64,000 bases of DNA from Litoditis marina (Eukaryota; Nematoda; Chromadorea; Rhabditida; Rhabditidae). Positions 54,454 to 64,000 of the stretch are shown one piece after another (the stretch's first letter is position 1; each line of letters starts with the position of its first letter). The notes under the pieces are model-generated. The model was not told the origin of the DNA. It did no database searches and was given only the letters and a program-made list of their open reading frames with translations. Position numbers and translations under genes: made by a program. The stretch is taken from assembly GCA_964036275.1 (NCBI GenBank), contig OZ038435.1, positions 22,736,559-22,800,558 of the forward strand. Reading direction: 5' to 3'.

Positions 54454-56075
54454 CAATTACAATTATGTTCTCCCTGCGTGTACTAAGTCCCGTTTCTCGT
54501 GGGAAATTGGGAGGAACCTCAAAACATCAACTTATTCTTAATGAGTAACATATAACTTCATGAAAGTAACGTAAGAGAAGGTTTATCAACACTGGCCTAC
54601 TACATTACATCGGTCATGTTTAGACAATTACAATTATGTTCTCCCTGCGTGTACTAAGTCACGTTTCTCGTGGGAAATTGGGAGGAACCTTGAAACATCA
54701 ATTTATTCTCAATGAGTAACATATAACTTCATGAAAGTAACGTAAGAGAAGGTTTATCAACACTGGCCTACTACATTAAATCGGTCATGTTTAGACAATT
54801 ACAATTATGTTCTCCCTGCGTGTACTAAGTCACGTTTCTCGTGGGAAATTGGGAGGAACCTTGAAACATCAATTTATTCTCAATGAGTAACATATAACTT
54901 CATGAAAGTAACGTAAGAGAAGGTTTATCAACACTGGCCTACTACATTAAATCGGTCATGTTTAGACAATTACAATTATGTTCTCCCTGCGTGTACTAAG
55001 CCACGTTTCTCGTGGGAAATTGGGAGGAACCTCGAAACATCAACTTATTCTCAATGAGTAACATATAACTTCATGGAAGTAACGTAAGAGAAGGTTTATC
55101 AACACTGGCCTACTACATTAAATCGGTCATGTTTAGACAATTACAATTATGTTCTCCCTGCGTGTACTAAGTCACGTTTCTTGTGGGAAATTGGGAGGAA
55201 CCTTGAAACATCAATTTATTCTCAATGAGTAACATATAACTTCATGAAAGTAACGTAAGAGAAGGTTCATCAACACTGGCCTACTACATTAATCGGTCAT
55301 GTTTAGACAATTACAATTATGTTCTCCCTGCGTGTACTAAGTCACGTTTCTCGTGGGAAATTGGGAGGAACCTCGAGACATCAATTTATTTTCAATGAGT
55401 AACATATAACTTCATGAGGTAACGTATAAGATGGTTTATCAAACTGGCCTACTACATTAAATCGGTCATGTTAAGACAATTACAATTATCTTCTCCCTGC
55501 GTGTACTAAGTCACGTTTCTCGTGGGAAATCGGGAGGAACCTTGAAACATCAATTTATTCTCAATGGGTAACATATAACTTCATGAAAGTAACGTAAGAG
55601 AAGGTTCATCAACACTGGCCTACTACATTAAATCGGTCATGTTTAGACAATTACAATTATGTTCTCCCTGCGTGTACTAAGTCACGTTTCTCGTGGGAAA
55701 TTGGGAGGAACCTCGAAACATCAACTTATTCTCAATGAGTAACATATAACTTCATGAAAGTAACGTAAGAGAAGGTTTATCAACACCGGCCTACTACATT
55801 AAATCGTTCATGTTTAGACAATTACAATTATGTTCTCCCTGCGTGTACTAAGTCACGTTTCTCGTGGAAATTGGGAGGAACCTTGAAACATCAATTTATT
55901 CTCAATGAGTAACATATAACTTCATGAAAGTAACGTAAGAGAAGGTTTATCAACACTGGCCTACTACATTAAATCGGTCATGTTTAGACAATTACAATTA
56001 TGTTCTCCCTGCGTGTACTAAGTCACGTTTCTCGTGGGAAATTGGGAGGAACCTTGAAACATCAATTTATTCTCA

Positions 56076-58399
56076 ATGAGTAACATATAACTTCATGAAA
56101 GTAACGTAAGAGAAGGTTTATCAACACTGGCCTACTACATTAAATCGGTCATGTTTAGACAATTACAATTATGTTCTCCCTGCGTGTACTAAGTCACGTT
56201 TCTCGTGGGAAATTGGGAGGAACCTCGAAACATCAACTTATTCTCAATGAGTAATATATAACTTCATGAAAGTAACGTAAGAGAAGGTTTATCAACACTC
56301 GCCTACTACAATAAATCGGTCATGTTTAGACAATTACAATTATGTTCTCCCTGCGTGTACTAAGTCCCGGTTCTCGTGGGAAATTGGGAGGAACCTCGAA
56401 ACATCAACTTGTTCTCAATGAGTAACATATTACTTCATGAAGGTAACGTATAAGATGGTTTATCAACACTGGCCTACTACATTAAATCGGTCATGTTTAG
56501 ACAATTACAATTATGTTCTCCCTGCGTGTACTAAGTCCCGGTTCTCGTGGGAAATTGGGAGGAACCTCGAAACATCAACTTGTTCTCAATGAGTAACATA
56601 TTACTTCATGAAGGTAACGTATAAGATGGTTTATCAACACTGGCCTACTACATTAAATCGGTCATGTTAAGACAATTACAATTATGTTTTCCCTGCGTGT
56701 ACTAAGTCACGTGTCTCGTGGGAAATTGGGAGGAACCTCGAGACATCAATTTATTTTCAATGAGTAACATATTACTTCATGAAGGTAACGTATAATTTTC
56801 AATGAGTAACATATTACTTCATGAAGGTAACGTATAACATGAAGGTAACGTATAAGATGGTTTATCAACACTGGCCTACTACATTAAATCGGTCATGTTA
56901 AGACAATTACAATTATGTTCTCCCTGCGTGTACTAAGTCACGTTTCTCGTGGGAAATTGGGAGGAACCTCAGTTATGTTCTCCCTGCGTGTACTAAGTCA
57001 CGTGTCTCGTGGGAAATTGGGAGGAACCTCGAGACATCAATTTATTTTCAATGAGTAACATATTACTTCATGAAGGTGACGTATAAGATGGTTTATCAAC
57101 ACTGGCCTACTACATTAAATCGGTCATGTTAAGACAATTACAATTATGTTCTCCCTGCGTGTACTAAGTCACGTGTCTCGTGGGAAATTGGGAGGAACCT
57201 CGAGACATCAATTTATTTTCAATGAGTAACAAATTACTTCATGAAGGTAACGTATAATTTTCAATGAGTAATCATGAAGGTAACGTATAACATGAAGGTA
57301 ACGTATAAGATGGTTTATCAACACTGGCCTACTACATTAAATCGGTCATGTTAAGACAATTACAATTATGTTCTCCCTGCGTGTACTAAGTCACGTTTCT
57401 CGTGGAAATTCGGAGGAACCTCGAAACATCAACTTATTCTCAATGAGTAACATATTACTTCATGAAGGTAACGTATAAGATGGTTTATCAACACTGGCCT
57501 ATTACATTAAATCGGTCATGTTAAGACAATTACAATTATGTTCTCCCTGCGTGTACTAAGTCACGTTTCTCGTGGGAAATTGGGAGGAACCTCGAGACAT
57601 CAATTTATTTTCAATGAGTAACATATAACTTCATAAAGGTAACGTATAAGATGGTTTATCAACACTGGCCTTCTACATTAAATCGGTCATGTTAAGACAA
57701 TTACAATTATGTTCTCCCTGCGTGTACTTAGTCACGTGTCTCGTGGGAAATTGGGAGGAACCTCGAGACATCAATTTATTTTCAATGAGTAACATATTAC
57801 TTCATGAAGGTAACGTATAAGATGGTTTATCAACACTGGCCTACTACATGAAATCGGTCATGTTAAGACAATTACAATTATGTTTTTCCTGCGTGTACTA
57901 AGTCACGTGTCTCGTGGGAAATTGGGAGGAACCTCGAGACATCAATTTATTTTCAATGAGTAACATATTACTTCATGAAGGTAACGTATAATTTTCAATG
58001 AGTAACATATTACTTCATGAAGGTAACGTATAACATGAAGGTAACGATAAGATGGTTTATCAACACTGGCCTACTACATTAAATCGGTCATGTTAAGACA
58101 ATTACAATTATGTTCTCCCTGCGTGTACTAAGTCACGTGTCTCGTGGGAAATTGGGAGGAACCTCGAGACATCAATTTATTTTCAATGAGTAACATATTA
58201 CTTCATGAAGGTAACGTATAATTTTCAATGAGTAACATATTACTTCATGAAGGTAACGTATAAGATGGTTTATCAACACTGGCCTACTACATTAAATCGG
58301 TCATGTTAAGACAATTACAATTATGTTCTCCCTGCGTGTACTAAGTCACGGTTCTCGTGGGAAATTGGGAGGAACCTCGAAACATCAATTTATTTTCAA
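56076..58399 (-). repeat. 2.32-kb complex higher-order repeat, copy 1
   Basis: The same order of unusual monomers recurs 2320-2325 bp downstream: AATATATAAC with ACACTCGCCTACTACAATAA (56251 and 58575), two CCCGGTTCTCG monomers with AACTTGTTCTC, the 42-bp microduplication, CCTCAGTTATG, GAAGGTGACG, GTAACAAATTAC, CCTATTACATT, CCTTCTACATT, TACATGAAATCGG and GTTTTTCCTGCG. Such a long series of shared private variants implies recent duplication. Confidence 0.85.
56754..56855 (-). repeat. Intra-monomer microduplication (42 + 42 + 18 bp)
   Basis: A 42-bp segment starting TTTTCAATGAG and ending CGTATAA is present twice in tandem, followed by a third, 18-bp partial copy (CATGAAGGTAACGTATAA). The same structure, complete or partial, recurs near 57240, 57950, 58190, 59080, 59550, 60270, 60500, 62600, 62825 and 63460, so it has spread as part of the larger units. 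Confidence 0.88.
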
Positions 58400-60729
58400 T
58401 GAGTAACATATAACTTCATGAAAGTAACGTAAGAGAAGGTTTATCAACACTGGCCTACTACATTAAATCGGTCATGTTTAGACAATTACAATTATGTTCT
58501 CCCTGCGTGTACTAAGTCACGTTTCTCGTGGGAAATTGGGAGGAACCTCGAAACATCAACTTATTCTCAATGAGTAATATATAACTTCATGAAAGTAACG
58601 TAAGAGAAGGTTATCAACACTCGCCTACTACAATAAATCGGTCATGTTTAGACAATTACAATTATGTTCTCCCTGCGTGTACTAAGTCCCGGTTCTCGTG
58701 GGAAATTGGGAGGAACCTCGAAACATCAACTTGTTCTCAATGAGTAACATATTACTTCATGAAGGTAACGTATAAGATGGTTTATCAACACTGGCCTACT
58801 ACATTAAATCGGTCATGTTTAGACAATTACAATTATGTTCTCCCTGCGTGTACTAAGTCCCGGTTCTCGTGGGAAATTGGGAGGAACCTCGAAACATCAA
58901 CTTGTTCTCAATGAGTAACATATTACTTCATGAAGGTAACGTATAAGATGGTTTATCAACACTGGCCTACTACATTAAATCGGTCATGTTAAGACAATTA
59001 CAATTATGTTTTCCCTGCGTGTACTAAGTCACGTGTCTCGTGGGAAATTGGGAGGAACCTCGAGACATCAATTTATTTTCAATGAGTAACATATTACTTC
59101 ATGAAGGTAACGTATAATTTTCAATGAGTAACATATTACTTCATGAAGGTAACGTATAACATGAAGGTAACGTATAAGATGGTTTATCAACACTGGCCTA
59201 CTACATTAATCGGTCATGTTAAGACAATTACAATTATGTTCTCCCTGCGTGTACTAAGTCACGTTTCTCGTGGGAAATTGGGAGGAACCTCAGTTATGTT
59301 CTCCCTGCGTGTACTAAGTCACGTGTCTCGTGGGAAATTGGGAGGAACCTCGAGACATCAATTTATTTTCAATGAGTAACATATTACTTCATGAAGGTGA
59401 CGTATAAGATGGTTTATCAACACTGGCCTACTACATTAAATCGGTCATGTTAAGACAATTACAATTATGTTCTCCCTGCGTGTACTAAGTCACGTGTCTC
59501 GTGGGAAATTGGGAGGAACCTCGAGACATCAATTTATTTTCAATGAGTAACAAATTACTTCATGAAGGTAACGTATAATTTTCAATGAGTAATCATGAAG
59601 GTAACGTATAACATGAAGGTAACGTATAAGATGGTTTATCAACACTGGCCTACTACATTAAATCGGTCATGTTAAGACAATTACAATTATGTTCTCCCTG
59701 CGTGTACTAAGTCACGTTTCTCGTGGGAAATTCGGAGGAACCTCGAAACATCAACTTATTCTCAATGAGTAACATATTACTTCATGAAGGTAACGTATAA
59801 GATGGTTTATCAACACTGGCCTATTACATTAAATCGGTCATGTTAAGACAATTACAATTATGTTCTCCCTGCGTGTACTAAGTCACGTTTCTCGTGGGAA
59901 ATTGGGAGGAACCTCGAGACATCAATTTATTTCAATGAGTAACATATAACTTCATAAAGGTAACGTATAAGATGGTTTATCAACACTGGCCTTCTACATT
60001 AAATCGGTCATGTTAAGACAATTACAATTATGTTCTCCCTGCGTGTACTTAGTCACGTGTCTCGTGGGAAATTGGGAGGAACCTCGAGACATCAATTTAT
60101 TTTCAATGAGTAACATATTACTTCATGAAGGTAACGTATAAGATGGTTTATCAACACTGGCCTACTACATGAAATCGGTCATGTTAAGACAATTACAATT
60201 ATGTTTTTCCTGCGTGTACTAAGTCACGTGTCTCGTGGGAAATTGGGAGGAACCTCGAGACATCAATTTATTTTCAATGAGTAACATATTACTTCATGAA
60301 GGTAACGTATAATTTTCAATGAGTAACATATTACTTCATGAAGGTAACGTATAACATGAAGGTAACGTATAAGATGGTTTATCAACACTGGCCTACTACA
60401 TTAAATCGGTCATGTTAAGACAATTACAATTATGTTCTCCCTGCGTGTACTAAGTCACGTGTCTCGTGGGAAATTGGGAGGAACCTCGAGACATCAATTT
60501 ATTTTCAATGAGTAACATATTACTTCATGAAGGTAACGTATAATTTTCAATGAGTAACATATTACTTCATGAAGGTAACGTATAAGATGGTTTATCAACA
60601 CTGGCCTACTACATTAAATCGGTCATGTTAAGACAATTACAATTATGTTCTCCCTGCGTGTACTAAGTCACGGTTCTCGTGGGAAATTGGGAGGAACCTC
60701 GAAACATCAATTTATTTTCAATGAGTAAC
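58400..60729 (-). repeat. 2.32-kb complex higher-order repeat, copy 2
   Basis: Counterpart of 56076-58399. Differences seen are mainly one-base indels (GGTTATCAAC near 58610; TTAATCGG near 59206; TTTATTTCAATG near 59930). Copies diverge after AATGAGTAACATA at about 60730, where the following monomer has a private CTCCATGAAGG. Confidence 0.85.
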
Positions 60730-62794
60730 ATATTACTCCATGAAGGTAACGTATAAGATGGTTTATCAACACTGGCCTACTACATTAAATCGGTCATGTT
60801 AAGACAATTACAATTATGTTCTCCCTGCGTGTATTAAGTCACGTGTCTCGTGGGAAATTAGGAGGAACCTCGAGACATCAATTTATTCTCAATGAGTAAC
60901 ATATAACTTCATGAAAGTAACGTAAGAGAAGGTTTATCAACACTGGCCTACTACGTTAAATCGGTCATGTTTAGACAATCACAATTAGGTTCTCCCTGCG
61001 TGTACTAAGTCACGTGTCTCGTGGGAAATTGGGAGGAACCTCGAGACATCAATTTATTTTCAATGAGTAACATATTACTTCATGAAGGTAACGTATAAGA
61101 TGGTTTATCAACACTGGCCTACTACATTAAATCGGTCATGTTAAGACAATTACAATTATGTTCTCCCTGCGTGTACTAAATCACATGTCTCGTGGGAAAT
61201 TGGGAGGAACCTCGAGACATCAATTTATTTCAATGAGTAACATATTACTTCATGAAGGTAACGTATAAGATGGTTTATCAACACTTGCCTACTACATTAA
61301 ATCGGTCATGTTAAGACAATTACAATTATGTTCTCCCTGCGTGTACTAAGTCACGTTTCTCGTGGAAAATTGGGAGGAACCTTGAAAAATCAATTTATTC
61401 TCAATGGGTAACATATAACTTCATGAAAGTAACGTAAGAGAAGGTTATCAACACTGGCCTACTACATTAAATCGGTCATGTTTAGACAATTACAATTATG
61501 TTCTCCCTGCGTGTACTAAGTCACGTTTCTCGTGGGAAATTGGGAGGAACCTTGAAACATCAATTTATTCTCAATGAGTAACATATAACTTCATGAAGGT
61601 AACGTATAAGATGGTTTATCAACACTGGCCTTCTACATTAAATCGGTCATGTTAAGACAATTACAATTATGTTCTCCCTGCGTGTACTAAGTCACGTGTC
61701 TCGTGGGAAATTGGGAGGAACCTCGAGACATCAATTTATTTTCAATGAGTAACATATTACTTCATGAAGGTAACGTATAAGATGGTTTATCAACACTGGC
61801 CTACTACATTAAATCGGTCATGTTAAGAAAATTACAATTATGTTTTCCCTGCGTGTACTAAGTCACGTGTCTCGTGGGAAATTGGGAGGAACCTCGAGAC
61901 ATCAATTTATTTTCAATGAGTAACATATTACTTCATGAAGGTAACGTATAAGATGGTTTATCAACACTGGCCTACTACATTAAATCGGTCATGTTAAGAC
62001 AATTACAATTATGTTCTCCCTGCGTGTACTAAATCACATGTCTCGTGGGAAATTGGGAGGAACCTCGAGACATCAATTTATTTTCAATGAGTAACATATT
62101 ACTTCATGAAGGTAACGTATAAGATGGTTTATCAACACTGGCCTACTACATTAAATCGGTCATGTTAAGACAATTACAATTATGTTCTCCCTGCGTGTAC
62201 TAAGTCACGTTTCTCGTGGGAAATTGGGAGGAACCTTGAAACATCAATTTATTCTCAATGGGTAACATATAACTTCATGAAAGTAACGTAAGAGAAGGTT
62301 TATCAACACTGGCCTACTACATTAAATCGGTCATGTTTAGACAATTACAATTATGTTCTCCCTGCGTGTACTAAGTCACGTTTCTCGTGGGAAATTGGGA
62401 GGAACCTTGAAACATCAATTTATTCTCAATGAGTAACATATAACTTCATGAAGGTAACGTATAAGATGGTTTATCAACACTGGCCTTCTACATTAAATCG
62501 GTCATGTTAAGACAATTACAATTATGTTCTCCCTGCGTGTACTAAGTCACGTGTCTCGTGGGAAATTGGGAGGAACCTCGAGACATCAATTTATTTTCAA
62601 TGAGTAACATATTACTTCATGAAGGTAACGTATAATTTTCAATGAGTAACATATTACTTCATGAAGGTAACGTATAACATGAAGGTAACGTATAAGATGG
62701 TTTATCAACACTGGCCTACTACATTAAATCGGTCATGTTAAGACAATTACAATTATGTTCTCCCTGCGTGTACTAAGTCACGTTTCTCGTGGGA

Positions 62795-63425
62795 AATTGG
62801 GAGGAACCTCGAGACATCAATTTATTTTCAATGAGTAACATATTACTTCATGAAGGTAACGTATAATTTTCAATGAGTAACATATTACTTCATGAAGGTA
62901 ACGTATAACATGAAGGTAACGTATAAGATGGTTTATCAACACTGGCCTACTACATTAAATCGGTCATGTTAAGACAATTACAATTATGTTCTCCCTGCGT
63001 GTACTAAGTCACGTTTCTCGTGGGAAATTGGGAGGAACCTCAGTTATGTTCTCCCTGCGTGTACTAAGTCACGTGTCTCGGGGGAAATTGGGAGGAACCT
63101 CGAGACATCAATTTATTTTCAATGAGTAACATATTACTTCATGAAGGTAACGTATAAGATGGTTTATCAACACTGGCCTACTACATTAAATCGGTCATGT
63201 TAAGACAATTACAATTATGTTCTCCCTGCGTGTACTAAGTCACGTGTCTCGTGGGAAATTGGGAGAACCTCGAGACATCAATTTATTTTCAATGAGTAAC
63301 ATATTACTTCATGAAGGTAACGTATAAGATGGTTTATCAACACTGCCTACTACATTAAATCGGTCATGTTAAGAAAATTACAATTATGTTTTCCCTGCGT
63401 GTACTAAGTCACGTGTCTCGTGGGA
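62795..63425 (-). repeat. 631-bp higher-order repeat, copy 1
   Basis: Shared markers at 631-bp spacing: CCTCAGTTATG (63042 and 63673) and the private GTCTCGGGGGAAATT (63071 and 63702). Not a multiple of 171, because it contains the microduplication and a truncated monomer (GAACCTC joined to AGTTATGTTCTCC). Confidence 0.8.
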
Positions 63426-64000
63426 AATTGGGAGGAACCTCGAGACATCAATTTATTTTCAATGAGTAACATATTACTTCATGAAGGTAACGTATAATTT
63501 TCAATGAGTAACATATTACTTCATGAAGGTAACGTATAACATGAAGGTAACGTATAAGATGGTTTATCAACACTGGCCTACTACATTAAATCGGTCATGT
63601 TAAGACAATTACAATTATGTTCTCCCTGCGTGTACTAAGTCACGTTTCTCGTGGGAAATTGGGAGGAACCTCAGTTATGTTCTCCCTGCGTGTACTAAGT
63701 CACGTGTCTCGGGGGAAATTGGGAGGAACCTCGAGACATCAATTTATTTTCAATGAGTAACATATTACTTCATGAAGGTAACGTATAAGATGGTTTATCA
63801 ACACTGGCCTACTACATTAAATCGGTCATGTTAAGACAATTACAATTATGTTCTCCCTGCGTGTACTAAGTCACGTGTCTCGTGGGAAATTGGGAGGAAC
63901 CTCGAGACATCAATTTATTTTCAATGAGTAACATATTACTTCATGAAGGTAACGTATAAGATGGTTTATCAACACTGGCCTACTACATTAAATCGGTCAT
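63426..64000 (-). repeat. 631-bp higher-order repeat, copy 2 (cut by window end)
   Basis: Second unit with the same marker order, continuing past the window edge. It lacks the GGGAGAACC and CACTGCC deletions of the preceding monomers. Confidence 0.75.

Larger units (their letters stand above)
54454..64000 (-). repeat. 171-bp satellite array, antisense distal block
   Basis: Continues without a break from the palindrome arm but has no partner in the window, since the mirror would lie in or beyond the N gap. From about 56.4 kb it becomes rich in D-type (CGTATAAGATGG) and C-type (GTGTCTCG with CTCGAGAC) monomers. It also holds truncated and micro-duplicated monomers organised into 2.32-kb and 631-bp units. 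No gene. Confidence 0.95.

Overview
The window is almost entirely satellite DNA from a eukaryotic, probably invertebrate animal, genome; the sequence does not let me name the species. About 350 copies of an AT-rich 171-bp monomer fill all but two ~2-kb insertions and a 200-N gap. I see no protein-coding gene, tRNA, rRNA or CRISPR array. Because 171 is divisible by 3, a frame open in one monomer would stay open through the array. The longest satellite ORFs are under 100 codons and sit where small indels or array junctions shift the frame, so they are not genes.

Layout (sense is the direction in which the monomer starts ATAARTTGATG): 1-8968 sense array; 8969-10963 insertion copy 1; 10964-16095 sense array; 16096-18076 insertion copy 2; a short sense stub to 18175; then an abrupt switch to antisense array, 18176-24337; N gap 24338-24537; sense array 24538-39476; a 3-nt centre at 39477-39479; antisense array 39480-64000. 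Monomer subfamilies are zoned. C-type (GTCTCGAGG with GAGACACG) and an AGGAAGAACATACTTG variant dominate about 1-6.4 kb. T-type (AAGTTGATGTTTCGAGG) and A-type (AAATTGATGTTTCAAGG) alternate as dimers in 11-24 kb. A D-type (CATCTTATACG) appears only after the gap. Several higher-order repeats are visible: 2, 7, 10, 13, 15, 16 and about 29-30 monomers, a 2.32-kb unit and a 631-bp unit.

The insertion is a composite, non-coding, transposon-like element. It has a foldback with 197-bp arms at its 5' end, six ~130-bp tandem repeats carrying nine perfect TGACGTCA sites, an (AC)n microsatellite, and a GC-rich hairpin against its 3' end. Its plan resembles non-autonomous Helitron/Helentron (DINE-1-like) elements, but that assignment is inference. 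Both copies occupy the same monomer position and share flanking satellite variants. They are one insertion event later copied with the array: the 7127-bp spacing equals one insert plus 30 monomers.

The most striking structure is a near-perfect inverted repeat of about 15 kb per arm (24538-39476 against 39480-54453) with a 3-nt centre. Rare variants are mirrored all along it. It is either a very young giant palindrome in a satellite array or, at least as likely, a foldback-read or assembly artefact, since one arm is enriched in single-base homopolymer deletions and begins at the N gap.
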